Shown here piece after piece: positions 9,001-14,230 of a DNA stretch of 64,000 nt. The DNA is from Symbiodinium natans. Taxonomy: Eukaryota; Sar; Dinophyceae; Suessiales; Symbiodiniaceae. Position numbers and translations under genes: made by a program. The stretch's first letter is position 1. The number at the start of each line of letters is the position of its first letter. The notes beneath the pieces were generated by a model. The model was not told where the DNA came from and searched no databases. It was given only the letters and a program-made list of their open reading frames with translations. The stretch covers positions 543,001-607,000 of the forward strand of contig CAJNDS010001546.1 in NCBI GenBank assembly GCA_905221605.1. Direction: 5' to 3'.

Positions 9001-9087
9001 CGCCCTCAGTTGGAGCGAGCCAGTAGCTCCAACGTTGCTGGCAACGCCACTCGTGCCCCCAACACTGCTCCACAGGGTATCGAGTAG
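1..9087 (+). CDS. retroelement polyprotein, 5' partial: integrase - reverse transcriptase - Tpt1 - zinc fingers - SWIM - PLD
   Basis: The frame is open from base 1 to the TAG at 9085-9087 (3028 codons). The first possible start inside it, TTG at 100, is not a real start, because coding similarity to the integrase N-terminal linker runs through it (DGLLER, then VVVPVVP). Residues here are counted from base 1. Order: H2C2 finger (91-131), integrase core (D160, D220, E256), chromo/GPY-like tail, methyltransferase-like region (about 656-830), reverse transcriptase (1014-1200), low-acid spacer (1237-1444), Tpt1 domain (1467-1690), C2H2 finger, two RanBP2 fingers, KG-rich linker, membrane segment, SWIM finger and PLD. 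The frame may be read as one polyprotein or as two ORFs joined by an open spacer. No frameshift or stop was found, so the copy may be young. Confidence 0.85.
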   Translation, partial: LAVEARDAANISEFRVTGSLRTAWYEGQRRDPSLAGSIRKPEPPMVISGDGLLEREVTLRTGQTVVVPVVPNGAAGANGVTWRRACYNSVHCGVLGAHRSAEVTIKLLERAVWWPDLEKDVRTWVAKCLACIKGRSRPTKVEARAVKCGAETCWQEVSVDCEGPNREDREGHRYSLTYFDCLSHAVLLEPMRSLTHAEVRRAFVRCVLRSRTIPSLIRSDRGPEFKNALMAELSAMLGTEWRFSAPLRPCELGANERVHQEVQKVLGAVVRQVGASLSEAWSDWLVVAEYVIDNTPGPHGYTPRDLERSWSLALPLEKDVLRDALQFEPISDWARSQFKQFSELAAAVREHWTRSSEARAKLANRHRRTVDLKPGDRVVWNAPRARSEGAGRVPWKPGLTGPWRVLEVKGHRLTLEPVSMESGGTSSARRGPMEAHAEDCILVPADADGAESREPVVFEDDGTGGDDLSRPSLGQQVQGDAKQVEFTLTRRGRDFVLRLGDRIAYRGVGGGPKVCRLGRVTQVDAARAQVGVHRYLPDASGVRVKWRLAFIAEDGALTLSEGTRPAHEAVSVKEIISKIDLNRDGVLAAASARKLDKGAYSLQDRTLERASRAGTSVLSIQEALADLLVAEPRALQPRASPESGAVESWFRQYFLGGVADVLEVAWGDAVVSDAARRHGYRVVPAFVQGKQAYGITWNLAAEEHLEAISGAVLRTEPKVLAIGLEGKNVPRAFLQLVVRCAQERTRAGAHVALRLQAQKGEWEPWRLEEWGALFGTLAEPRWPWAFVRADMCQFARASGRGNLVESGALWLADFSLESVGLRCSRPDALGAVQHKHVERAQSDYNLIGAAFCASLQDLGLRGAEELCTAAVESFPATAGADSAAAAPQPSPVVPLPDVRSGEDLTPAERAELDKEVDKYAAEKEAFWGTKADAKDWDSVRADLEVYALAGEKVAEDPRRTEAYRDLVWSGLKIEPGPTRPGLTDADIAAVREVIRRKAAGFWVEDTTRTTVRKFAHDCIPTGPPVSSQPHSLRGESAQWVDDKLEEECKRGQLIRGSSAWGSAPFPTKEMPSYKRHRKRRLVVDYRRVNARIKRSTYYCRRGSDVLAAAVGSVWYTFVDAVSGFNQIRNTKRAREVLAIVARSGKYLPVGLTFGPINGPDDFNFVVDRAYAPGRGRRLKYTKEWIAYVDDLTVRTGRVIDGQFFTDAQAEGAVREACAKGAVAAPQSASSALEALGVRGAHNSKRANHDAARSDQNHPTRVLMLRMLGLFGCFCVQGGCFWGGPFPRSPVCGQKDFSSFVACSFVRLSRSQCFASRPRGSVQGRSRSRRSLKAQTLRKLPKPPPQRFKCVVEPRVGSPSPRSCLCTAPRCGSRPDRAGATDRSPGPSWSTTRPRCGPCPGRAGAAAYHYCTPAPCSGPCPGRSRARQVSLAHRRSSKAAGLSAAMGGGGSKGRGKSKSPGPKGRKGPPTIDDVQRLLVRCMRHGEGGCRGRFGPGGLYPVDELIEQLGITINQYNQAVAHDANQRKPRLDTSRAGFLRAFQGHSADCGHPMGFMMEGLSETAIDDLIRQYGPAMWHGTDLHVVPSLVQNGLIPGGGPGGRLGVHYVLGHCPTQWEDGRRGFRRGSTCIVEVRLAVLRDAGVPIYAGADGVALTGQIRATGISRIWALPRGSPVYSDLIAELEVDRLVLRVDLKSLGDTSAGPNPPLGRGPKLGTVQASQAAAASSGAASSSTVVLAPAGRVMAAGAAQPVTPPKAAPKAKGRPLGTPRTSIVPAKPKVYPRRNVPGPNVLEPEDSLEEEAAQEAEGVEEDSSSSDLPDTRAPPAAVKVKEDEEPASGAKAESTEEGVLVLGQSVVTSAKEYLARSEALLRAQKLQSRILEVAGTAMVKLEKITKREESLKTLRREGESRAAGEGADGEEVSDDGQDAPGAAGSSSSARPSGGGTAQSASASEEPRPNADGHYGCSAPGCGLAFESLVQYHLHQAACHGASLPPNLGISPSAPLDPFRQDWRGRLFRRGKDGGYGEVPMLRVIRYHKANGYDHSRVPLLKRGDRIQLEDGSHHIYGGSHPPGWLRDDPELDPPGAPEGSDGGSTPKSEPTEEAVPEPPRKAAPRGRALEPPKGDVQRRLAERRSKRDYSPDLVTPLDDLHAKEIDSFFAGDPAADSLDVILMRAEVRTESHLNVGREREEPLAKEEQEEEAEVVKDEEVSVEMEAATADEADEVALPANRAYVEGRFYPYGSWRCFFCEAINPVTEDQCLTTHAGGPNAGAPCDGRWINGIDIGWWEVDPQTAPEQWRRRFSAEELEDQQARADAARLLSDEELAEALQAAEEAQAAERAKKRERRQAEKAERDDHISEALRIAGWQCPNCYEWNLSFRQLCFRCSTPLRLAEVVSRGIPDPRRGEERDSGSESSQDELEYEILLANRAMDQETIQPLLRSKHKKRGGKRRREEATYGKGRDPWGAWADARGKGQGKPKGRGKSDAKGKPKGRGKYAWGAYAAGIIAAFQPRPSTSWVPAFPCGSARPPPSVPLPPRTPFFLGRGLLNRLMHALNGNINGWWGLAAAASAPIALQLHRGAVHVVADSMHAVATISADVVEEIGHGARRAVWVAGTAITLVVVILCGAVLWYVSRAVANRIAHLRHGNTAAPEARLSQLLGSEATFEVASSKKGVSHKVWVHLKEETAACGCRAYLAEGRCGHCDAAMDTARSLGFLHAAQRGAGPALTDSIRSTASDALAKGKVVLGLGNSEGCFSQLAAKSRGLSCFQGLAGRDLAAAPANGASAAHAQSGSVQRAATATVARTPGRRNKGPAPARSSPVKEAEFLAGGPYIQAAQTLLGSGAAEDVIYIRAYSLDCPSCIEAIEASLGKGASVRIVADMGQCHRTKLQWQALKRLAAAGAEVKVGCGTSLRDAYARDGRGAKVGTGIQGLHHAKALCLLRPDGAVVLIGSLNFTTSSKANAEAGLKLEVPKTHPVAQSYVEDFQRVSAEAFSLDEAVAKRPQLERASSSNVAGNATRAPNTAPQGIE
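271..393 (+). other. integrase N-terminal H2C2 zinc-binding domain
   Basis: The pattern H-x6-H-x29-C-x2-C is visible, with histidines at 271-273 and 292-294 and cysteines at 382-384 and 391-393. YWWP-like VWWPDLEKDV sits between them, as in Ty3/retroviral integrases. The preceding DGLLER and VVP stretch is the linker usually found just before this finger. Confidence 0.85.
478..768 (+). other. integrase catalytic core (DDE, rve family)
   Basis: The catalytic acids are Asp at 478-480, Asp at 658-660 and Glu at 766-768. The last two are separated by exactly 35 residues, giving the D,D(35)E signature of retroviral and LTR-retrotransposon integrases. Context matches the family: VDCEGP around the first, IRSDRGPEF around the second, and GANERVHQ around the Glu. 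The core should cut and join element DNA to the host chromosome in the nucleus. All three acids are intact. Confidence 0.9.
1090..1260 (+). other. integrase C-terminal SH3/GPY-F-like segment
   Basis: A basic helix (NRHRR), LKPGDRVVW, and then PGLTGPWRVLEV resemble the GPY/F module that follows the core in Ty3-like integrases. This segment is usually DNA-binding. The assignment is by motif only. Confidence 0.6.
1966..2490 (+). other. degenerate methyltransferase-like (Rossmann) region between integrase and RT
   Basis: VLEVAWGDA at 1981-2007 resembles motif I of DNA methyltransferases, and PKVLAIGLEGKN near 2149 sits where motif IV would be. Catalytic Pro-Cys is absent. Later WEPWRLEEW and a Cys-containing stretch (ADMCQFARASGRG) fit the same layout. 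I infer a fold relic or an inactive domain. It could also be an unrelated alpha/beta domain. Confidence 0.35.
3040..3600 (+). other. reverse transcriptase, Ty3/gypsy-like, fingers and palm
   Basis: The order of motifs is canonical: a hairpin-like N-terminus (CIPTGPPVSSQPHSL), RGSSAWGSAPF, RLVVDYRRVN, FVDAVSGFNQI (first catalytic Asp at 3355-3357), VGLTFGPINGPDDFN, and YVDD (Asp pair at 3565-3570). All three catalytic aspartates are present, so copying RNA to DNA is possible in principle. The thumb, connection and RNase H regions that should follow are not recognisable after about 3710, so the pol module looks truncated or diverged there. Confidence 0.87.
3711..4332 (+). other. in-frame spacer of non-coding character between the two modules
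   Basis: The frame stays open, but the translation switches to Cys, Ser, Arg and Pro with almost no acidic residues, unlike both neighbours. Three degenerate GC-rich direct repeats lie at about 4101-4137, 4176-4211 and 4237-4270, each built on a CCCCGCTGCGGG-like core followed by CCTGGCCGC-type sequence. I infer an LTR or leader that happens to lack stops. A coding linker cannot be excluded. Confidence 0.5.
4333..9087 (+). CDS. Tpt1 / zinc-finger / SWIM / PLD protein (module B, possible separate ORF)
   Basis: This is the downstream part of the long frame, listed separately because an ATG at 4333 (context CGCGATGG) opens a Gly/Lys-rich basic start (GGGGSKGRGKSKS) directly before the Tpt1 domain, a natural N-terminus. 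It would give 1584 residues. Domains in order: Tpt1 (4399-5070), Ala/Pro/Glu-rich linker with a short helical stretch (5545-5710), C2H2 finger (5890-5961), acidic linker, RanBP2 finger 1 (6724-6774 and on), coiled-coil-like charged helix (6889-7090), RanBP2 finger 2 (7093-7152), KG-rich linker (7411-7490), membrane helix (7822-7896), SWIM finger (8062-8103) and PLD (about 8515-8900). RNA-binding fingers plus RNA/DNA end-acting enzymes suggest a nucleic-acid-processing role in the element's life cycle. That role is inference. Confidence 0.65.
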   Translation: MGGGGSKGRGKSKSPGPKGRKGPPTIDDVQRLLVRCMRHGEGGCRGRFGPGGLYPVDELIEQLGITINQYNQAVAHDANQRKPRLDTSRAGFLRAFQGHSADCGHPMGFMMEGLSETAIDDLIRQYGPAMWHGTDLHVVPSLVQNGLIPGGGPGGRLGVHYVLGHCPTQWEDGRRGFRRGSTCIVEVRLAVLRDAGVPIYAGADGVALTGQIRATGISRIWALPRGSPVYSDLIAELEVDRLVLRVDLKSLGDTSAGPNPPLGRGPKLGTVQASQAAAASSGAASSSTVVLAPAGRVMAAGAAQPVTPPKAAPKAKGRPLGTPRTSIVPAKPKVYPRRNVPGPNVLEPEDSLEEEAAQEAEGVEEDSSSSDLPDTRAPPAAVKVKEDEEPASGAKAESTEEGVLVLGQSVVTSAKEYLARSEALLRAQKLQSRILEVAGTAMVKLEKITKREESLKTLRREGESRAAGEGADGEEVSDDGQDAPGAAGSSSSARPSGGGTAQSASASEEPRPNADGHYGCSAPGCGLAFESLVQYHLHQAACHGASLPPNLGISPSAPLDPFRQDWRGRLFRRGKDGGYGEVPMLRVIRYHKANGYDHSRVPLLKRGDRIQLEDGSHHIYGGSHPPGWLRDDPELDPPGAPEGSDGGSTPKSEPTEEAVPEPPRKAAPRGRALEPPKGDVQRRLAERRSKRDYSPDLVTPLDDLHAKEIDSFFAGDPAADSLDVILMRAEVRTESHLNVGREREEPLAKEEQEEEAEVVKDEEVSVEMEAATADEADEVALPANRAYVEGRFYPYGSWRCFFCEAINPVTEDQCLTTHAGGPNAGAPCDGRWINGIDIGWWEVDPQTAPEQWRRRFSAEELEDQQARADAARLLSDEELAEALQAAEEAQAAERAKKRERRQAEKAERDDHISEALRIAGWQCPNCYEWNLSFRQLCFRCSTPLRLAEVVSRGIPDPRRGEERDSGSESSQDELEYEILLANRAMDQETIQPLLRSKHKKRGGKRRREEATYGKGRDPWGAWADARGKGQGKPKGRGKSDAKGKPKGRGKYAWGAYAAGIIAAFQPRPSTSWVPAFPCGSARPPPSVPLPPRTPFFLGRGLLNRLMHALNGNINGWWGLAAAASAPIALQLHRGAVHVVADSMHAVATISADVVEEIGHGARRAVWVAGTAITLVVVILCGAVLWYVSRAVANRIAHLRHGNTAAPEARLSQLLGSEATFEVASSKKGVSHKVWVHLKEETAACGCRAYLAEGRCGHCDAAMDTARSLGFLHAAQRGAGPALTDSIRSTASDALAKGKVVLGLGNSEGCFSQLAAKSRGLSCFQGLAGRDLAAAPANGASAAHAQSGSVQRAATATVARTPGRRNKGPAPARSSPVKEAEFLAGGPYIQAAQTLLGSGAAEDVIYIRAYSLDCPSCIEAIEASLGKGASVRIVADMGQCHRTKLQWQALKRLAAAGAEVKVGCGTSLRDAYARDGRGAKVGTGIQGLHHAKALCLLRPDGAVVLIGSLNFTTSSKANAEAGLKLEVPKTHPVAQSYVEDFQRVSAEAFSLDEAVAKRPQLERASSSNVAGNATRAPNTAPQGIE
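4399..5070 (+). other. Tpt1/KptA RNA 2'-phosphotransferase domain
   Basis: Tpt1/KptA enzymes move an internal RNA 2'-phosphate to NAD+, the last step of fungal-type tRNA splicing, and share a fold with ADP-ribosyltransferases. The family motifs appear here in order at family spacing: an Arg-His pair at 4444-4449 (family LRH), LYPVDELIEQL (family GWVxVDELL), NQR before a short loop (family KQRF), RAFQGHS at 4612-4632 (family RAxQGHS), WHGT at 4723-4734 (family YHGT), GVHYV, RRGSTCIVEV, and ADGVALTG (family NGVWLT). The length, about 224 residues, matches stand-alone Tpt1. The key Arg and His residues are retained, so activity is plausible. The partner in this element is unknown. Confidence 0.85.
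5890..5961 (+). other. C2H2 zinc finger
   Basis: Pattern C-x4-C-x12-H-x4-H is complete, with cysteines at 5890 and 5905 and histidines at 5944 and 5959 (codon starts). Phe and Leu stand near their usual core positions. It is a single finger, so likely a nucleic-acid or protein contact rather than a sequence-specific array. Confidence 0.7.
6724..6830 (+). other. RanBP2-type zinc finger 1 (with Cys-rich extension)
   Basis: W-x-C-x2-C-x3-N-x6-C is exact (WRCFFCEAINPVTEDQC). The fourth Cys lies farther on, in an extended loop ending GAPCDGRW, so this copy is a longer variant. Canonical RanBP2 fingers bind single-stranded RNA or ubiquitin. Confidence 0.6.
6889..7090 (+). other. charged coiled-coil-like helix
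   Basis: The translation is an uninterrupted run of Glu, Ala, Arg and Lys from FSAEELEDQQ to EKAERDDHIS with no Pro or Gly. It probably spaces the two RanBP2 fingers or mediates oligomerisation. Confidence 0.5.
7093..7152 (+). other. RanBP2-type zinc finger 2
   Basis: WQCPNCYEWNLSFRQLCFRC fits W-x-C-x2-C-x3-N-x6-C-x2-C at every fixed position. The Asn and aromatic residues match the RNA-binding subgroup. Confidence 0.75.
7411..7490 (+). other. Lys/Gly-rich basic linker
   Basis: Repeated GKGQGK, PKGRGK and KGKPKGRGK blocks give a strongly basic, disordered stretch. It is similar in style to the module's first residues and is likely to bind nucleic acid non-specifically. Confidence 0.6.
7822..7896 (+). 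other. predicted transmembrane helix
   Basis: About 24 hydrophobic residues (AVWVAGTAITLVVVILCGAV and on) lie between basic flanks (GARR and ANRIAHLRH). Membrane anchoring of a retroelement protein is unusual. The helix could also be buried. Confidence 0.5.
8062..8103 (+). other. SWIM-type zinc finger
   Basis: C-x-C-x8-C-x-H (CGCRAYLAEGRCGH) fits the SWIM consensus CxCx(n)CxH. SWIM fingers occur in MULE transposases and chromatin proteins and bind DNA or protein. An extra Cys follows the His. Confidence 0.7.
8515..8900 (+). other. phospholipase D/Nuc-type HKD domain
   Basis: The HKD motif is HHAKALCLLRPDGAVVLIGS then LNFT: His at 8797-8799, Lys at 8803-8805, Asp at 8827-8829, then GSLNFT. 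This is the bacterial Nuc / mitochondrial Zucchini style with G-S-x-N. Three extra residues lie between Lys and Asp compared with H-x-K-x4-D. The upstream strand-helix pattern (VIYIRAYSLD, VRIVADMG) is the usual PLD fold start. A single HKD implies a homodimer. Nuclease action is more likely than lipid hydrolysis, by family precedent. Confidence 0.78.
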
Positions 9088-10075
9088 GCTGCGGCCAGTT
9101 GGCGCGGCGTGGTATGCATCCACGCATTATCAGAGCAGGCGTTGCAGCACGACACGTTGCTTCGCCAACCTTTTGCACTTTCTTTTGCGTGACTGCGGGC
9201 GAAAGGCCGCGGCAGGTTGGAAGCCTGCCCATTTTGCATTCCCCGCACTTTTCTTCTCCGCCCTGCCTGTGGCCCCTCTTGTCGAGGGTGCTCTTTTGCA
9301 GGTGCTGCGGACCGTGTCCTGGTCGCGGCAGTGCGCTCGCCGAAGCGCGTGCGAGTTGCACTGGCTGCGGCACAAGCGATGTGCGCGGCTCTCGCTGAGT
9401 CCGGTAGCCCGTAGGGTAGTTCTGGATAGGTGAGTAGCCGTAGCCGTAGCTTAGGGCCGGTAGTTTGTACAGTGTACCATTTGTACCATAGTCTGCGTAC
9501 TGGCAGCTAGAGACCAGCTCGAGGATTCAAGAGCCTCGCCCACCAGCAAAAGGGTGAGGACCTCCAGGGAAAGGGCGGTTTAGGGCTGCTGAGGGTTGCT
9601 GTCGTCGTGCGTTCGTTGTGGTGGTGCGGGCTAGCGTCCCTGCCGCATGCCAATGCTCATGATGTGCGGACCACCGCGGTCGCACGCGACACCCTCTCCC
9701 TTCCCTTTCTGTGTTCAGCGCGAGTGCCTGCTGCACTCCGAGCTCGGGATGAGCTGGAAGCCTCGGCTGAGGGGCGAATGTGAGCAGGTCTATGCACGCA
9801 CGCTGCATGTGCAAAGCTGCCAGGGCCAGTACTGTAGTAGTTTTCCTTTGCATGCGTAGTTTTGCAATTCGTAACAATGCCAATGTTTTGGCTCAAGTAC
9901 CGAGCTTGTGCCTTTGAGCACGGTAGTTTCGTACAGTAGCTCTTAGGTTGCTGTGCGGTCCGACCGGACGCACTCAGGCGTAGCTGCACAAGTGCTTGAA
10001 CTCGCGAAGTCGTAAAACAGCGTGACCGGGCTGTGATTGCATTGGCTTAGTGCAAGTCCAGTGCTGGTCGACTTC
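9088..10075. other. 3' flank of the retroelement (UTR or LTR candidate)
   Basis: No coding stretch is evident. A segment near 9308-9330 resembles the spacer at 4183-4205. A 16-17 base direct repeat (CGGTAGTTT, optional C, GTACAGT) lies near 9460 and 9921. TTTTGGCTCAAG, the 3' end of the dinoflagellate spliced leader, is at about 9886-9897. Confidence 0.4.
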
Positions 10076-10083
10076 ACAAATAA

Positions 10084-10123
<40 letters not shown>

Positions 10124-10366
10124 TTATATTTATATCGCATATTGTATATTATATGTCATATACTGCATATCATGTATTGTAAATTGCATATTATATGCTG
10201 CATATACTGCACAATATAAAGTATATAATATATAATGTATACTGTATACATAAGGTACAATATATAAAATATATAATATTATTTATTTTTAATTAAATTT
10301 ATTATTTATTATTCATTATATAGTATATTTAATATATTTTGTAGTATGTATTATATATTGTTCTTT
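10076..10366. repeat. AT-rich tract with (TA)n
   Basis: A (TA) run at 10088-10117 continues into about 250 bases of TATA/ATAT-rich DNA. It marks an abrupt composition change from the GC-rich retroelement. Confidence 0.9.
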
Positions 10367-11060
10367 GAAGCCATTGGAATGCAAAGAAAACGGAAGTTTT
10401 TTGCTTAAAACATGTAGAAGTAGAGTTTTTCCGATGGAAACATAGAGATAATAGAGGATTTCTCATGAAAACGTGAAGACAGTAGACGTTTTCTTGTGGG
10501 AGTATGAAGAAATAGAGGTTTTCCCATTGAAAGATCGAAACTAGAAGGTTTTCCAACCACTACCACCACTTCTACGCATCGTGCGAACATTGTTTGCAAA
10601 TGGGGGGGGCTGCGCCCCCCCCAACCCCCCCGCTGTTTTTTTTTTTAAGCTGTGCAAAGCGTGCTGCAAAGCCAAGTGGGGGGGTGTGGGGGGGGGCGGG
10701 GGCCTGCGCCAACCCCAACCCCGCCGCGTTTTTATCAAGCTATGCCACTGCAAAGCGTGCTTTATGAATCTTGTTGAAGCCATTGGGATACTAAAGGTTT
10801 AAGTTTTTCTTAAAATACATGCAAATAAAGGTTTTCCGATGGAAACATAGAGATGATAGAGGTTTCCTATGAAAACGTGAAGAAAATAGAGGTTTTCTTG
10901 TGGGAATATGAAGAAATAGAGGTTTTCCTATTAAAAGATCGAGAAAATAGAAGGTTTTCCAACCACTACCACCACCCACTACTACCCATTTTTTTGCAAA
11001 TGGGGGGGGGGGCTGCGCCCCCACCCCCACCCCCCCCAACCCCCCCCCCCCACCCCCCCC
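10367..11060. repeat. tandem duplication, unit about 410 bp, two copies
   Basis: Copy 1 starts at 10367 and copy 2 at 10776, both at GAAGCCATTGG. They align through GATGGAAACATAGAGAT, TTTTCTTGTGGGA, AGAAGGTTTTCCAACCACTA and TGCAAATGGGG. Within each copy a 25-35 base ATAGAGGTTTTCC sub-unit recurs. Confidence 0.85.
10602..10622. repeat. G8-CTGCG-C8 hairpin
   Basis: A run of G, the loop CTGCG and an equal run of C form a perfect inverted repeat. The matching place in copy 2 (11002-11020) keeps the G run and loop but its C arm has expanded. Confidence 0.85.
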
Positions 11061-11198
11061 CCCCCCAACCCCCACCCCCCCCCCCAACCCCAACCCCCCC
11101 CCCCACCCCCCCCCCCAACCCCCCCCGCCCAACCCCCCCTCCCACCCCCCACCCCCCCCACCCCCCCCGCCCCCCACCCCCCCCCCCCCCCCCCCCGC
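11017..11198. repeat. C-rich tract, G-quadruplex-prone on the - strand
   Basis: About 180 bases consist almost only of C runs broken by single A or AA. The - strand has many G3+ runs. Six-frame translations here are Pro, His or Gly runs and not genes. Confidence 0.9.
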
Positions 11199-11221
11199 TG
11201 TATTCCAAGAGGAAATGGTTA

Positions 11222-11283
11222 TTGTTTTTTTTTGATCCCTTGGGGTTATTTTTTTTTTGATGCTTATTTATTTTTTTTTGATC
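11222..11283. repeat. T-rich low-complexity stretch
   Basis: T8-T10 runs alternate with GATCC and GATGC words. Confidence 0.8.
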
Positions 11284-12990
11284 CTTCACCCCAGACTTGT
11301 GGCCGCACAAGCGCGCTCGCTGCAGCACATTGTCCTGGGCACCTTCAAGGTTGGTCCATGAGACCAGAGATACTCTGGATTTGTACGGATATGCGGTCGG
11401 GTCTCAAGGTTGGGGAAGTGCAATTCCGCCACTCCTTTTCGTCTCGTCCACTGGCCTCTCGGTCCAAAAGTGCGTCACTGTTCGAAGGAGCTGCTCCCGT
11501 GTTGAACCCCATTTCAGATCGTTATGCACTGCAACAACTCTTACTGTCCGCCCCAACGAGGCAGAGCGTCCTGATTGTGAACCTTCATCTTCCGAAGAAT
11601 TTCAGTTTTGAGATTTGAAGTTGAGATTTTCTGAAGGAGTGAAGTTTGTACCGAACCGAGAGAGCCCAAAGCAGTGAGCTCACAAAGGACGTAAGTTGCA
11701 GCCCTTATGGATACAGTAGCCGCCCCTGAGAACCTGGCAGCTCTCTGCTGAGGTGCAGCAGCTGAGCTTGAAGCGGCATGTTCTGAAGACAAAAGCTTCA
11801 GTTGTGCTGGGTTTCGAGACGAAGCGCAGACTCATTGGGTACTCTCAAAATAGGCACCAAGGGGCATACTTGGTAGTAATTGTGAGTATTTGTGAGTAAG
11901 TGTGCGTTGAGGTTGAGAGGTTGAGGCTTCAGGTGCTGTAAATCCACGTGTGCCTCAGAGCCGCATTGTTGTTGGCATTATTCGGGTAACCCTACCAAAG
12001 AGGGTCGTTGAATTGCGAGCATTCAACCGAGCGCAACATTAAAGATGTCTTACTGCATGAGATGACTGACTAGACATTCCTCAGCGTTTTGGTTCTACGA
12101 CTGGAGAGAGTACGAGTTACTGGACGAACGCAGGCTCATCATCTGAGAAGTGAGAGTCCCGCCATTGCAGCAACTCGTATGTCAGACCCGAACCACACTT
12201 GTCAACTGGGGTTCAGCAAGACGCGCTCTGCAAAGCAAAGAATCCAGGATGTCCAGCACGGCATTGGAGTGGAGGAGTGGGAGGGAGGCAGTAAGTACCA
12301 TGGCCAGCCGGGGCCCCAACTGTGTAGAGAACTGTCGATAAGACAAAGAGGCACCTCCAATTCTTGGGGACCTCTCCAAGAGATGGCTCTCGGGGTGTCT
12401 TGCATTTTGGTGGGCGAAGTTCGGTGTTCGCTCTCGGGGTTCCATAAAAGGCTTCGCATGACGAAGCCCTAGATGGAGCTTACAGCGAAGATTTTAATCG
12501 GCCGAGCAGGCGTGAGGGATCCTTTGGAGGGAGATGCATTTAGCTTTGCGGGTCTTGCGTACGCAGGCCATGACCGCCCCACCAGCTTCAAGACTCGTCT
12601 TCATGGCGGAGCGAACGTCAAGACTTGTTTTTAGGATAGCACGAGGCTCCTGCCGTGTGCTCATTGGGCAAGAAAGAGCCAACATCGAACTCAGACTCCG
12701 CTCCCCCAGCACGCGCTCCCCCTGCCTTTGTTCCAGCAGCACGGCACTCTTCGCTGTTGGGGTGAACTGACCTTTTGCCTTCTGGTAGCCCCGAGGCTGA
12801 TGAATGAGGAGAGGAAGTCCTGCATGCAAAAAAGAAGCTGGGAGGCAATCTGGCCCCAAAGGTCCAGGGCTATTCGGTAGTGCGCTGCCCTGCACCATAT
12901 TCCATCGTTCACACAGCATTGACAGTTGGAGGGCTCCCGTCTCGTCAAATCCACTCCGTTGGGAGCATGGCCTTGCTTTTGGCTGACGGG
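11284..12990. other. non-repetitive DNA without a supported gene
   Basis: Only short open stretches are present. One that reads like a last exon is 12085-12146 on +, after a CCTCAG acceptor, translating to WFYDWREYELLDERRLII and a stop. It is too short to call. Confidence 0.3.
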
Positions 12991-13104
12991 CGCGGAGCAA
13001 TGCGGAGCAATGCGGGGCAAGGCGGAGCAAGGCGGAGCAAGGCGGAGCAAGGCGGAGCAAATCGGAGCAAATCGGAGCAAGCGGAGCTGCGGAGCAATGC
13101 GGAG
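12991..13104. repeat. 10 bp minisatellite, GGCGGAGCAA
   Basis: About ten units run with small changes (GCGGAGCAAT, ATCGGAGCAA). Translations on both strands are artefacts of the period. Confidence 0.9.
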
Positions 13105-14120
13105 AAAAACATTCCCCCAAAGCTTGCAAAGAAACCATTCAAAGACCTCTCGCGGCCCCGCAACACCAGAAACCCCCATTCCAAAACCCCGACAACCCCG
13201 AAAGCCTAGGTTTAACTGGGGCAAGAAGGAGGGCTTTGGCAGATGCCTCAGCTGCAGCTGGGTGGGCTTCGTATGTTTGAGTCACTATATCGGTTCTAAG
13301 GGCTAGAAGGCGTGCATGCGGGTGCGAGGTGCAAGAGGTGCGAGGTGCCCCCAATGTTGTGCGGACAATGGGTGAACCGAGAGTGTGACTAGTGGCCTGG
13401 TTATGGTTGTTAACAGGATATGGGGCCTATAGGGCCCATAAGAGGGGGTGGCAAGTCCGATATGCGCTTTCTGTTTCCTGTTTCTGCAAGCAGTTCGAAA
13501 GTCTTTACTCAGGGCCAAGGGAACTCCTGTTCCACACGGGGCCGATTACTGGGCCCTTCTCGTGCCTTGTGGCGTATCCCAGAACCTCTGCATCATCCCT
13601 TGGGAGATGGGGCCTCGAAGGGGCCTAACCATCGGGCGCCTTGCCCACTTTTTGTCCGTCGACCCTTGAGCCACTACCGGGGCAGGCACCTACACGTGGC
13701 CTGATGGCTCCATGTGCGACCATTCGCAGCCGTGTTGGGTTGTTTCAGAGTTTCACCTTGTTTCAAGCTGGTTTAAGGGGGAATTTGGGCTGACGAACAC
13801 CTGAATGTGTCTGCATACTTGTGGGCGCAGAGCTGATGTCAGGGCACATCGAAGCTTGAAGAATGAGAGGCAGCCTTAGGCCAGCCTAGTGCGCAAACCT
13901 TACTGGTCCGTGTCCAGGCATGTCCACACACGGTCCACACCCTCTCCCGCAGGTACATGGGCCAGTGGGAAGCCAACGCCATCAATGGCCGTGGCCATTA
14001 CATGGGCCGGGACTGGCTCACAGCATCTCCCATCCTTCACATTTCCTTCAACTCCCCTCCCCCCCATGTGCCACTGACCCAGCTCTAGAACAGTGTAAAA
14101 CCCGCTGAGCTTCCCTGATG
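13105..14120. other. no gene seen
   Basis: The sequence is mixed and unique. Open frames up to 94 codons overlap in all frames with no motif, acceptor or donor consensus worth naming. Confidence 0.3.
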
Positions 14121-14170
14121 CCCTCTCTCTCTCTCTTTCCTCTCCCTCCCTCCCTCCCTCCCTCGCTCGC

Positions 14171-14230
<60 letters not shown>
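14121..14230. repeat. (CT)n, (CCCT)n, (CTCG)n compound microsatellite
   Basis: Pure pyrimidine blocks change from CT to TCCC to GCTC and back to about 29 CT units. Confidence 0.95.

Larger units (their letters stand above)
1..9700 (+). mobile_element. LTR-type retroelement(s), 5' truncated by the window edge
   Basis: Integrase and reverse transcriptase hallmarks on one + strand frame identify a retroelement. The integrase precedes the reverse transcriptase, as in Ty1/copia and Gmr1-like elements, yet the reverse transcriptase reads like Ty3/gypsy (VDYRRVN, YVDD). No protease, CCHC Gag knuckle or RNase H is recognisable. No terminal repeat pair is proven, but about 23 bases near 4183 recur with three transitions near 9308, which hints that 3711-4332 and the DNA after 9087 are related UTR or LTR sequence. 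The right boundary is a guess. The element is GC-rich against the AT-rich and microsatellite DNA that begins at 10076. It may be two elements joined head to tail. Confidence 0.8.
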
